Below, piece after piece: positions 49,808-58,228 of a DNA stretch of 64,000 bases. The notes beneath the pieces were generated by a model. That model made no database searches and had not been told where the DNA came from. It saw nothing but the letters and a program-made list of their open reading frames with translations. The DNA is taken from NCBI GenBank assembly GCA_965279095.1, contig CBDIHH010000002.1, forward strand, positions 134,526 to 198,525, read 5' to 3'. The translations under genes and the position numbers were made by a program. Numbering within the stretch: position 1 is the stretch's first letter; each line of letters begins with the position of its first letter. The DNA comes from CBDIHH01 sp965279095 (GTDB lineage: Bacteria > Pseudomonadota > Alphaproteobacteria > Caulobacterales > Caulobacteraceae).

Positions 49808-50230
49808 ATGGAAACCCAGACGACTGACGATGCGGCGCTGAGGCTGGGACGGGCCTGGGTGGCGGCCCTCAACCGCCGCGATATCACCGCCATGTCGGCA
49901 TTGCTGGCCGACGACTTCAGCTATTGGGGCATGGCCCTGACGCCGCCGGACCTGGGGGTGCGCTGGGGCAAAGCCGCGTTCATCGCCGCCCTGCAACGGG
50001 GCGGCAGCGGCATGGCCAAACCGGTCGTGATGACTGAAGCGCGATACATCTCTGGCGGCGACCGTGCGGTGATCGAGGCGGACGGCCAAGGGGTGCGCGA
50101 GGACGGCGGGGTCTACGCCAACAGCTACTGCCTGGTCTTCGAGGCGCGAGATGGCCAGGTCACGGCGGTGCGCGACTACTGCTGCACGGCCACGGCGGCG
50201 GCGCATTTCTCGGCGTTGCGGGGCGCCTGA
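49808..50230 (+). CDS. SnoaL/NTF2-fold protein
   Basis: A 140-residue NTF2-fold protein (LGRAWVAALNRRDITAMSALLADDFSYWGMAL at the start; GVYANSYCLVFEARDGQVTAVRDYCCTATAA at the end). The final VRDYCCT resembles the conserved REY/RDY strand of SnoaL-like isomerases and ketosteroid-isomerase relatives; two adjacent Cys there are unusual. The ATG at 49808 follows GGGGAGGG; an in-frame GTG seven codons upstream is less likely. Its last codons lie in the first unit of the 150-bp tandem repeat. Function unknown. Confidence 0.8.
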   Translation: METQTTDDAALRLGRAWVAALNRRDITAMSALLADDFSYWGMALTPPDLGVRWGKAAFIAALQRGGSGMAKPVVMTEARYISGGDRAVIEADGQGVREDGGVYANSYCLVFEARDGQVTAVRDYCCTATAAAHFSALRGA

Positions 50231-50651
50231 TCCTCCCCCATCCCGCAGAGGGTGGGGGAGGTGGTCCGGAGGACCGGAGGGGGCGAACCGCTGGCGCCGC
50301 GCCCCCTCTCTCGCGCCCCCTCCACCGCTTCGCGGTCCCCCTCCCCCGCGAAGGGCGGGGGAGGATAGGCGGCGCGCCTGATCCTCCCCCATCCCGAAGA
50401 GGATGGGGGAGGTGGCGCGGAGCGCCGGAGCGGGCGAACCGCTGGCGCCGCGCCCCGTCTCGCGCCCCCTCCACCGCTTCGCGGTCCCCCTCCCCCGCGA
50501 AGAGCGGGGGAGGATAGGCGGCGCGCCTGATCCTCCCCCATCCCGCAGAGGATGGGGGAGGTGGTCTGGAGGACCGGAGGGGGCGAACCGCTTGCGCCGC
50601 GCTTTTTCACTCGCCCCCGCTCCCGCGAAGGGCAGGGGAGGATAGGCGGCG
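50223..50651. repeat. Three tandem copies of a ~150-bp GC-rich repeat
   Basis: Units begin GCGCCTGATCCTCCCCCAT at 50223, 50374 and 50523 (151, 149 and about 129 bp; the third has lost about 20 bp). Each unit contains inverted C/G runs (CCTCCCCCAT and ATGGGGGAGG or similar), so it can fold. Unit 1 starts inside the last codons of the SnoaL-like gene. This accounts for the whole 428-bp gap before the kinase gene; no gene is seen there. Confidence 0.88.
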
Positions 50652-50658
50652 GCAAAAG

Positions 50659-52017
50659 TCAGATCGGCGGCAGCTTCACGTGGGTGGCGGAGCGGCCGAT
50701 CTTGGTGGCGCCGAACATCAACATTCGCCGCGCCTCCATGGCTCCGAACAGGCGATAGAGGCGCTCGTCCGCCTCGGGCGGCGCGGTCTTGACGTAGGCT
50801 TCCAGAGCGGCGTCGGCCTCCGGCCAATCGGCGAAAGATCGACTGAGCAGGGCGGAAACGTCGGCCAGGTTGCGGCGGCGGACCTCCTCGCCTTGGGCGC
50901 CGGCGCAAGCCAGCCATTCGAGCAACTGGTCGGCGCTCTCCTTCAGCGACTGCTGCATGGGCGAGGCGGTCTCGATCCTGGCCAGGGTGTCGGCCAGCTT
51001 GGCGATGACGGCGGCGTTGTCGCCCACGCGCGGGGTCAGCGGCGGCTCGGGGGGCAGGGTGAAGCCGGTCAGGGCGCCCATGGCCAAGAGGATCACCTGG
51101 CGCAGGGCGATGTCGAATTCGAGATAGACATTGTGCGGGTCGCCGGCCTGCATCCCGCCCACCGTGCCGGTGAACTGCATGGTCCCCAGGGTCGCGAACA
51201 GCAGGGTGTGGAACTCGATCACCCGGTCATCCAGGGGCGCGCCCGAGAACTCTTCATAGTGCCGGCGCAGGGTGCGCAGGTCGTCGCCCATGGGCTCGTA
51301 GCTGTCGCGCATGCGCATGGTGGCGAAGTCGGTGACCGGGTCGCCGATCATCGAGAACTCGAAGTCGTAGAGGCCGGTCAAGGCGCCGTCCTTGTGCAGG
51401 AACTGGCCGGAATCGAACTGGATGAAGGCGGCGCGGTCACGGCCCGGCGGAACGTTGCGGCGAATCCAGCCCAGCACGAATTCCAGCATCGGCTCGGGCC
51501 GGCAGCGGGTGCGCTCGTAATGGGGCAGGTAGGCGTGCAGCCCGGCCAGGGCTATCTCGTCGCCGCCCGCCGGCAGGCGCACGCCCTTGGCGATGAAGGG
51601 TTCCAGCGGCAATCGGTGCATGGCCGCCATCTGGCGCATGTAGTCGCGGGTGATCGAACGGCGGGCCTCGTCGCTGGGGGCGTCGGCCATGTCGCGGGTC
51701 CCGGGAATCGCATCCATGAGGATGGCGGCCGGCGCCTCGCAGAAGCCGTAGACGCGGGGAACGGCGATGCCGTGGTCGCTCAGCACGCTGATCACATCGC
51801 CTTCCCGGCGCAGGTCCTTGAAGATGGCGACATCGCCCTCGCGATCGCCGCGCAGATGCAGATGCAGGATCTCCCCGTCTCGCTCGACATCGACGAACCA
51901 GGCCGGCCGCCAGCGGACCTGGCGTTCCATATGGACGACGCGGCCGCCCATGACCGTCTCGACATAGGCGCGGAGGCGGGCCTCGCCGGCCTGCGAATAG
52001 TCCGTGCGGGGATCCAT
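50659..52017 (-). CDS. APH-like phosphotransferase with altered catalytic loop
   Basis: A 452-residue kinase-like protein. The N-lobe (FVDVERDGEILHLHLRG) and GLYDFEFSMIGDPVTDFA (metal-binding Asp218 region) are clear. The catalytic loop reads FIQFDSGQFLHKDG: Asp202 is kept but the usual His-Gly before it and the Asn five residues later are missing (HGDxxxxN becomes QFDSGQFL). It may be a pseudokinase or use an unusual loop. The start at 52017 follows GAGGAAGCGAGACTC; a much longer frame adds 108 residues of low-complexity leader. It faces an SDR across a perfect palindrome. Confidence 0.8.
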   Translation of the reverse strand: MDPRTDYSQAGEARLRAYVETVMGGRVVHMERQVRWRPAWFVDVERDGEILHLHLRGDREGDVAIFKDLRREGDVISVLSDHGIAVPRVYGFCEAPAAILMDAIPGTRDMADAPSDEARRSITRDYMRQMAAMHRLPLEPFIAKGVRLPAGGDEIALAGLHAYLPHYERTRCRPEPMLEFVLGWIRRNVPPGRDRAAFIQFDSGQFLHKDGALTGLYDFEFSMIGDPVTDFATMRMRDSYEPMGDDLRTLRRHYEEFSGAPLDDRVIEFHTLLFATLGTMQFTGTVGGMQAGDPHNVYLEFDIALRQVILLAMGALTGFTLPPEPPLTPRVGDNAAVIAKLADTLARIETASPMQQSLKESADQLLEWLACAGAQGEEVRRRNLADVSALLSRSFADWPEADAALEAYVKTAPPEADERLYRLFGAMEARRMLMFGATKIGRSATHVKLPPI

Positions 52018-52355
52018 GAGTCTCGCTTCCTCGACCTTGGCCGCGGGTCGTCGAACCGCCCCGGCCTTTTTTCGCTCTATACGGCGCCTGGGTTGTCCCG
52101 GCGCGCGCGGCGGTTGACTGGGTGTCAAGCCGGCCGGGCGCCTGTCCCGTCGCCCCCGCCAGCCGGGTCGGCTAGGGTTTGGGCGGATGGGGGCCACGAC
52201 GGCGTCCATCTCAACAAGATCATCGGGTGGAAGCGCAGGGCCAGGATCCGTCCAGCGGGTGAGCATGGGTGTCGGGCGCCGCCGCGGCGATCCGGCCATG
52301 CTCCATGCTTGGTCCCGGACGGCCGTCAGGCTTCGCCGCAAGTTGGAGCGTCGCC
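52018..52355. other. 338-bp divergent intergenic region
   Basis: Between the kinase-like gene (leftward) and the SDR (rightward). Besides the palindrome at 52113-52129 I see no gene, repeat or terminator. The frames here are GC-driven and lack ribosome sites. Confidence 0.6.
52113..52129. promoter_or_regulatory. Operator palindrome, TTGAC-N5-GTCAA family, site 4
   Basis: TTGAC-TGGGT-GTCAA (52114-52128) is perfect over 5-bp arms. It lies 97 bases from the kinase-like start at 52017 and about 230 bases before the SDR start at 52356. Confidence 0.55.
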
Positions 52356-53183
52356 ATGGGCCGTCTGGAGGGCAAGTCCGCCGTCATCACCGGCGCCGGC
52401 TCGGGCATCGGCCGGGCCTCGGCCCTGAAGTTCGCCGCCGAGGGCGCCAGCGTCGCCGTCACCGACATCGTCGGCGCGTCGGCCGAGGCGGTGGCCGAGG
52501 AGGTTCGCGCCGCGGGCGGGCAGGCGGTGGGCTTCACCGTGGACGTCTCCGACGACGCCGCCTTGAAAGAGATGGTCGAGCGGACCATCGCCGAATTCGG
52601 CAAGCTCGACATCCTGTTCAACAACGCCGTCAACACCGCGGCCGGCAAGAAGAAGCGGGATATCGATTTTCTGCAGTTCGACCCGCAGGTCTTCCACGAA
52701 ATCGTCCAGGTGAATGTCCTGGGCGGGGTGCTGGCCAGCAAATACGCCATTCCGCACATGCTGGAGCGGGGCGGGGGCTGCATCCTGTTCACCTCGTCCA
52801 CCAGTTCGCTCGGGGGCGATGTGGCGCAGTTCTCCTACGGCGCCTCCAAGGCGATGGTGAACTGGTACGTGAAGACCATCGCCACCACCTATGGAAAGCG
52901 CGGCATCCGCTGCAATGCGGTGATCCCGGGGGTGATCGAGACCCCGGCGATGATGGCCTGGGCCAGCGAGGAGATGCATGCGGCGTTCATGAAGCTGCAG
53001 AACGTGCCGCGCCTGGGCCGACCGGAGGACATCGCCAACCTGGCGGCGTACCTGGCCTCGGACGAGGCCGCCTTCATGAACGGCGCCCTCTACAAGTGCG
53101 ACGGCGGGATGACCGCGCCGCTGCCCTTCGCCCAGCTGCAGCTCGACTATCTGATCCCGCGCCACCAGACCCCCCAATCCTGA
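52356..53183 (+). CDS. SDR-family oxidoreductase
   Basis: A 275-residue classical SDR: TGAGSGIG cofactor motif, NNAVNTAAG core, FTSSTSSLGG serine region, Tyr/Lys in FSYGASKAMVNW, and MNGALYKCDGG at the C-terminus. VTDIVGAS after strand two favours NAD. The C-terminal LQLDYLIPRH extension is longer than in the other SDRs here. GTTGGAGCG precedes the ATG; the upstream in-frame stretch is leader. It forms an operon with the double NTF2 protein 30 bases downstream. Confidence 0.88.
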   Translation: MGRLEGKSAVITGAGSGIGRASALKFAAEGASVAVTDIVGASAEAVAEEVRAAGGQAVGFTVDVSDDAALKEMVERTIAEFGKLDILFNNAVNTAAGKKKRDIDFLQFDPQVFHEIVQVNVLGGVLASKYAIPHMLERGGGCILFTSSTSSLGGDVAQFSYGASKAMVNWYVKTIATTYGKRGIRCNAVIPGVIETPAMMAWASEEMHAAFMKLQNVPRLGRPEDIANLAAYLASDEAAFMNGALYKCDGGMTAPLPFAQLQLDYLIPRHQTPQS

Positions 53184-53213
53184 CGGACAGACCGTCGAAG
53201 AGGAGCCATCGCC

Positions 53214-54131
53214 ATGGGACAACAACAGGAAGCCGCCGTTCTGGGCATGCTGGCCGCCTGGGGCCACGGCCAGCACGAGCCCGACATCGAGGCAATCGTG
53301 TCCTATTTCGCGCCCGACGGCGCCTGGACCCTTTACATGCCGGACGGTCCCACGATCCGGGGGCGCGAGGCGATGCGGATCGAGATCGCCCGTCAGCTGC
53401 AATATTGCGGCGGCTTCATGTGCAAGATCATGAACATCGCCTCTGGCGACAACGTGGTCATCGCCGAACGCGAGGATTCCTTCACGCGCAACGGCAAGCC
53501 GCTGAAACAATATATCGCCGGCGTATTTACCCTGGATGACAACAACCAGATCACCTCCTACCGGGACTATTTCGACCTCAAGGATTTCGCCCTGCATACC
53601 GGGGCCAATATCGAGGCCATTTCGGGCCTCGAGGGCGCGGCCCGGCCGGCCGGACCTGTGCCGGAAGCCACCGCCACGGGGCTCGCGATGGCGACCCAAG
53701 GGCCCCTGACCCCGCAGCAGCAACTGATCGAGGACTTCTGCGACGCCTGGGGCGACGGCAGCAGCGAGCGCAAGCCGGATGTGGACCGCATCGTGTCGAT
53801 GATGGCCCCGGACGCCGAATGGCAATTGTGGGTCCCGGGCGGCCCCACCATCAAGGGTCGTGACGCTCTGCGCGAAGAGATCCTCCGTCAGATCACTTAC
53901 GCCACCAACAACAAGTGCAACACAGTCCACTCGGTTTCCACCAAGACCCTGGTGATGCAGGAGCGGTCTGACTGGGCGGTGCTGCGCGGGCGGCCGTCGC
54001 CGCACCAGATGGTGGCGGTCTATGAATTGGACGAGGCGGGGCTGATCACCCGCTGGCGCGAATACATCAACATGGCCGACCTCGACCGCAAGCGCGGCGT
54101 GAAGGCGGACGTCGCCCACATCCCGGCCTGA
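53214..54131 (+). CDS. Tandem double NTF2-fold, limonene-epoxide-hydrolase-like protein
   Basis: A 305-residue protein with two related NTF2 units. Unit 1 (about 1-150) has VIAEREDSF and ITSYRDYFD, i.e. the Arg-x-Asp and final Asp of limonene-epoxide hydrolase. Unit 2 (about 165-305; QLIEDFCDAWGDGS, PGGPTIKGRDALR) has VMQERSDWA and ITRWREYIN, where Glu replaces the final Asp. The units share the P-x-GPTI-GRDALR/GREAMR motif. LEH enzymes are normally single-domain homodimers, so this is a fused pseudo-dimer with one full and one altered site. It follows the SDR and has a consensus AGGAGCC ribosome site. Confidence 0.83.
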   Translation: MGQQQEAAVLGMLAAWGHGQHEPDIEAIVSYFAPDGAWTLYMPDGPTIRGREAMRIEIARQLQYCGGFMCKIMNIASGDNVVIAEREDSFTRNGKPLKQYIAGVFTLDDNNQITSYRDYFDLKDFALHTGANIEAISGLEGAARPAGPVPEATATGLAMATQGPLTPQQQLIEDFCDAWGDGSSERKPDVDRIVSMMAPDAEWQLWVPGGPTIKGRDALREEILRQITYATNNKCNTVHSVSTKTLVMQERSDWAVLRGRPSPHQMVAVYELDEAGLITRWREYINMADLDRKRGVKADVAHIPA

Positions 54132-54141
54132 GCCCGTTGGT

Positions 54142-55044
54142 TCAGGTCTGCTGCGCCAGGATCTTCTGACTGCTGTCGGCGGCCGATGCCGAGCGCCTGT
54201 ATTGCAGCGGCGGTTCGCCGGTCTGCTGCTTGAAGAAGCGGTTGAAATAGGCCGCGTCGGTAAAGCCGAGGTCGTAACCGATCTCGGCGACGCTCTTGGA
54301 ACTGTAGATGAGCTCACCCTTGGCCTCGAGGATGATGCGTTCGTGGATCAGCGACAGGGGCGTGCGGTCCATCGTGCTCTTGCACGCCCGCGCCAGGCGC
54401 ACCGGCGTGACGGCCAGCTGACTGGAATAGTCCTGGATCGTCTTGTGTTCGCGGAAGTTCTTCTCGATCAGTTCGCGAAACCGCATGACCAGCTGTGCGG
54501 GGGCGAGCTCCGACGGGTAGCCTTCCGCCGCCGGCTCGGACCGCTCCGCCGGCGGGCGGCTGGAGCCCATGATCACGAAGGCATAGGCGATCACCGCCGC
54601 GTCACAGAAGCCGCCCAGCCGCTCGGAGGCCTGTTCGAGTTCCTGAAGGATGCGGTCGCGCGCCGCGCTGTTCTCGTCCCCTTCGCACAATCGCACCAGG
54701 TGCGGCACGCCATAGCCCCGCCAGTGGTCCGAGGTGGGAACGAACAGAACCGGCAGCACCCGCGAGCGCAGGAAGGTCTCGGTGGCCGACAGAATGATGC
54801 CGCGCGCATCCGCCGCCAGCCAGATTCGCGCGGGCGCGCCCGCCGGAATGGCTGCGTGGCAGCCCGGAGTCAGGTCCTGGGCGTTTCCGGCCAGGTCGAT
54901 CCGGCCGCCGCCGCTGTGGAAGAAAATATACTGCCGGCACAACTCGTTGGTCAGGTTGCGTTCGCACGCCTGGCCGCCCGTCCAGTCCACAAGGCGCTCG
55001 ATACGCGCGGCGGGCTCGCTGCTCTCGGACAGGGCTATCCCCAT
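54142..55044 (-). CDS. AraC-family transcriptional regulator
   Basis: A 300-residue regulator. The C-terminal AraC DNA-binding domain is complete: HKTIQDYSSQLAVTPVRLARACKSTMDRTPLSLIHERI, then SVAEIGYDLGFTDAAYFNRFFKQQTGEPPLQYRR. The N-terminal cupin-like part (QYIFFHSGGGRIDLAG; LTPGCHAAIPAGAPARIWL) resembles HpaA/PobR-type sensors of aromatic acids. The ATG at 55044 follows GAGGCCAGTC; a TTG 51 bases upstream would add 17 residues. It diverges from the exported-protein operon at 55210 and is its probable activator. Confidence 0.87.
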   Translation of the reverse strand: MGIALSESSEPAARIERLVDWTGGQACERNLTNELCRQYIFFHSGGGRIDLAGNAQDLTPGCHAAIPAGAPARIWLAADARGIILSATETFLRSRVLPVLFVPTSDHWRGYGVPHLVRLCEGDENSAARDRILQELEQASERLGGFCDAAVIAYAFVIMGSSRPPAERSEPAAEGYPSELAPAQLVMRFRELIEKNFREHKTIQDYSSQLAVTPVRLARACKSTMDRTPLSLIHERIILEAKGELIYSSKSVAEIGYDLGFTDAAYFNRFFKQQTGEPPLQYRRSASAADSSQKILAQQT

Positions 55045-55209
55045 GACTGGCCTCGGGCTTTTCAGCACCCCGATATTGTGAACACTTACGGCCAATTGTC
55101 AAAAAAATCCAAGCATACAGCGGATCAACACATTGTCCTGTCGGAGCGCATTTGGAACGATCAGGATCACAAAAGAAGGTTCACAGAACCTCAGGGCAGG
55201 GAAACGCCA

Positions 55210-56469
55210 ATGGCCTTGGGGCCTCTGGGAGCATGGCGCGCGAGTCACGGCAGGCGCCGGGTTTTGGCCGCTGGCCTCCCGCTGGTCGCCCCTAGAGCGG
55301 CTCGCCTTGGACCATGCCGCGACCGCCGCCTGGGGTTCCTCGCCGCCGGCATCGCCCTGGCCGTCGCGGGCGCCGCCTCGGCTCAGGTCGCGCCGCCCGA
55401 CCGGACGATCGGCCTCGTGATCGGCGGCTGGCGCTTTGGTCTCTACGAAACCGAGAACGCCAAGACCGAGTGTCCCGACGGTTTCCAGTTCAAGCAGGCC
55501 CAGAACTACGCCGCTCAGTTTCCAACGCCTGAGGCGCGCAAAGCCCGCGAGCAGCAGTTCGGCTATTATGTCAATCGCGGCCCCAACGGCGAGAACGCCT
55601 TCTATTTCCCGACCACGGTCACGGACCCCCTGCCGTTCCGGGCGGCGCAGGGGGCGACGGCGATCGGCATGGACCTGGACGGGGACGCGCAAGGCCAGGG
55701 CGCGGGCGCCAGCCTGCCGCATGGCAACTTCCTGTCGCCCACCGGCGAGCGCGGCGTCGACAACCAGCTCTACCGCGTCATCGGCTGCACCCCAGGGTGG
55801 CGCAAAGGGGGCATGATCGAGGGGATCGTCTCGCAATACCTGCGGTCGGAGGCCCAGCCCCGACTGCTGCTGGAGATCACCGACGTCGACAGCGAGGTCA
55901 ATGACGACTCCGTCGTCATCACCACCTACCGCGGCAGAGACCCGGTGGCGGCGGATAGCCGGGATCGGCTCATTCCCTGGCTGAGCCAGAGGATCGACTA
56001 CAAGTCCGGCCGACGGTACGTGCAGCGGCTGCGGGGCCGGATCACCGACGGCGTGCTGACCACCGAGCCCGCCGATGTGCGCCTGCCGTCGTATGAGCAG
56101 CCCGACATGGCGGGGGACCGCCTGATCAAGCGGATGCGGCTGCGCCTGACGTTGACCCCCACGGGCGCCGAGGGGCTGCTGGGCGGCTATGTCGACCTCG
56201 AGAGCTGGTATCTGATGTACGCCAAGACGTGGGGCGCGCACACCATCGCCGATGTGGAGGGCTGGAGCGGCCCGGCGACCTATCAGGCCCTGAAGACCTT
56301 CGCCGACTATCGCGACCCCGCCACGGGCCGCGTCACCGGCATCTCCGCCGCCTACGAGGTCAGTTTCGCCCGCGCCTTCATCGTCCACACGCCCCAGGGC
56401 GACGCTGTGGTCGCCGAAGCCCTCTCGGCCGAGCGTCCCGTTCCCATCCGCCAGACGGCCAACCGGTAA
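55210..56469 (+). CDS. Exported protein of unknown function, first gene of DUF1592/DUF1552 operon
   Basis: A 419-residue protein. A hydrophobic segment with signal-peptide character (FLAAGIALAVAGAASAQ) lies at about residues 35-57, after a long basic leader, so the true start may be further in. The mature part has no recognisable domain; it holds YDLES-, WGAHTIADVEGW- and MAGDRLIKRMRLRLTLTPT-like beta-rich stretches and ends RQTANR. The ATG at 55210 follows AGGGAAACGCC. It is 10 bases from the next gene. Position in front of the DUF1592/DUF1552 pair suggests that it is a periplasmic partner. Confidence 0.75.
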   Translation: MALGPLGAWRASHGRRRVLAAGLPLVAPRAARLGPCRDRRLGFLAAGIALAVAGAASAQVAPPDRTIGLVIGGWRFGLYETENAKTECPDGFQFKQAQNYAAQFPTPEARKAREQQFGYYVNRGPNGENAFYFPTTVTDPLPFRAAQGATAIGMDLDGDAQGQGAGASLPHGNFLSPTGERGVDNQLYRVIGCTPGWRKGGMIEGIVSQYLRSEAQPRLLLEITDVDSEVNDDSVVITTYRGRDPVAADSRDRLIPWLSQRIDYKSGRRYVQRLRGRITDGVLTTEPADVRLPSYEQPDMAGDRLIKRMRLRLTLTPTGAEGLLGGYVDLESWYLMYAKTWGAHTIADVEGWSGPATYQALKTFADYRDPATGRVTGISAAYEVSFARAFIVHTPQGDAVVAEALSAERPVPIRQTANR

Positions 56470-56479
56470 GCGTAGCCCG

Positions 56480-58228
56480 ATGAAACCTCTGCAAGCCAAC
56501 ATCGCCCGCTGGACCTGTCTCGGAGGGGCCGCCGTCGGCCTCGTCGCTGTGCTGGTGGGGTGCGCCGTCACCGATCAATCCAGGACCGCAGCGACGCCAG
56601 GCCCCGCGATCGCCGCCGTCGTCGAGCCGGAGGTCAAGGCCGGGGCGCCGCGGGTGCGGGTGATCACCCAGTCCCAGTACGCCAACACCGTCGGCTATAT
56701 CTTTGGCGAGGACATCAAGGTCCCGACGCGGTTCCCGACCGTCACGCGGATCAAGGGGCTGCTGGCGATCGGCACGGCCACGGCCACGGTGACGCCAGGC
56801 GGCGTCGAGCAGTTCGCGCGCAACGCCCAGATCGTCTCCGAGCAGGTCATCGATCCCGCGCGGCGATCCTATCTGATCCCCTGCGAGCCCAGATCGGCGA
56901 AGGCCGCCGACGCGGCCTGCGCGGCGACTTTCTTCTCTCAGGTGGGCCGGCTCCTTTACCGCCGTCCGCTGAGCCAGGCGGAACTCACGTCCATCGTCGA
57001 CGCCTCGGGCCAGGCGGCCGACCGTCTCGGCGACTTCTACCAGGGCGTCGGCTACACCCTCAGCGCCATGCTGAGCTCTCCGGAATTCCTGTTCGTGGCG
57101 GAGGCCGCCCGGCCGGCCGGCGATGCCGCCGGGCGCGAACTGGACGGCTATTCCTACGCCGCCCGCCTCAGCCTGCTGCTGTGGAACGCCTATCCGGATG
57201 ACGAACTGCTCAAGGCGGCGCAGAGCGGCGCCCTGGACACCGCCCGGGGTCGCCAGGCGCAGATCGCCCGCATGACCGCCTCGCCGCGGCTGGAGAAGGG
57301 CGTGCGCGCCTTCTTCTCCGACATGCTGGCCTTCGACAGTTTCGGCAACCTGGCCAAGGATCCGGTGATCTATCCGGCCTACCGGCCTCAGGTGGCCGGG
57401 GAGGCGGCCGAGCAGGCCCTGCGCACCATCGTCGATCAGGTCATCACCCGCAAAGGCGACTACCGCGATCTGTTCACGACACGGCGCACCTTCGTCACCG
57501 GAGCCCTGGGGGCCATCTACCAGATCCCCGTGGACCAGACCCGCGAGTGGAGCCCCTATGAGTTTCCGGCCGACAGTCCGCGCGCGGGCCTGCTGACCGA
57601 GGTGGGCTTCCTGTCGCTGTACTCCCACGCCGGCCGCAGCTCGCCCACCAAGCGGGGCCGGGGCCTGCGCGAGACCTTCCTGTGCCAGGTGGTGCCCGAT
57701 CCCCCGCCCAATGTGGACTTCTCGATCGTCGAGGACCCCCACGCCAAGTTCTCCACCGCCCGCGAGCGCCTGGCCGCCCACGCCACCGATCCGACCTGCG
57801 CCGGCTGCCACGCCCTGACCGACCCCATGGGCCTGACCCTCGAACAGTTCGATGGCTCAGGCCAGTTTCGCACCCATGAGAAGTCCGCCCGGATCGACGC
57901 CTCGGGCGAGCTGGACGGGGTCGGCTTCTCCGATGCGGCGGGTCTTGGCCGGGCCATGCACGACAATCCCGCCACCACCGCCTGCCTGATCAGCCGGATG
58001 TATTCCTATGGCGTCGGGCGCGAGACCGCTCGCGACGAGCGTCCATTGCTGCGGTATTTCGGGGAAACCTTCGCCCGCGATGGCTATCGCGTTCCCGACC
58101 TGATGAAGACCATCGCCCTCAGCCGCGCCTTCCGCGCCGCTGCGCCCCCACAACCTGCCGCCGTGCCCGTGAAGGCGGCGGCCCTGACGCCGATCCCCGG
58201 CCAAAGCCCGATTGGAAAACGCGAATGA
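56480..58228 (+). CDS. DUF1592/DUF1588-type exported lipoprotein with CAGCH motif
   Basis: A 582-residue protein. The lipobox LVGC at residues 25-28 (VAVLVGCAVTD) marks it as a lipoprotein. Later blocks match the DUF1592 group of multi-domain proteins best known from planctomycetes: QVGRLLYRRPLSQAEL, SAMLSSPEFLFVAE, the DUF1588-like LLTEVGFLSLYSHAGRSSPTKRG, and CAGCHALTDPMGLTLEQFD, where CxxCH resembles a c-type haem site. The C-terminus has DUF1585-like YSYGVGRE. Function unknown; redox or cell-surface polymer processing is suspected. It overlaps the DUF1552 gene by four bases. Confidence 0.87.
   Translation: MKPLQANIARWTCLGGAAVGLVAVLVGCAVTDQSRTAATPGPAIAAVVEPEVKAGAPRVRVITQSQYANTVGYIFGEDIKVPTRFPTVTRIKGLLAIGTATATVTPGGVEQFARNAQIVSEQVIDPARRSYLIPCEPRSAKAADAACAATFFSQVGRLLYRRPLSQAELTSIVDASGQAADRLGDFYQGVGYTLSAMLSSPEFLFVAEAARPAGDAAGRELDGYSYAARLSLLLWNAYPDDELLKAAQSGALDTARGRQAQIARMTASPRLEKGVRAFFSDMLAFDSFGNLAKDPVIYPAYRPQVAGEAAEQALRTIVDQVITRKGDYRDLFTTRRTFVTGALGAIYQIPVDQTREWSPYEFPADSPRAGLLTEVGFLSLYSHAGRSSPTKRGRGLRETFLCQVVPDPPPNVDFSIVEDPHAKFSTARERLAAHATDPTCAGCHALTDPMGLTLEQFDGSGQFRTHEKSARIDASGELDGVGFSDAAGLGRAMHDNPATTACLISRMYSYGVGRETARDERPLLRYFGETFARDGYRVPDLMKTIALSRAFRAAAPPQPAAVPVKAAALTPIPGQSPIGKRE

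Noticed and set aside
50223..50651. Possible CRISPR array
   Set aside because: Units are about 150 bp, contiguous and without distinct spacers; no cas genes nearby.
50160..50655. Several small open frames over the tandem repeats
   Set aside because: They are translations of the 150-bp repeat units with Pro/Arg-rich repeats and no start signals.
57797..57830. CAGCH in the DUF1592 protein as proof of a c-type cytochrome
   Set aside because: A single CxxCH is only suggestive; DUF1588 proteins often have it without shown haem, so it was kept as a note.
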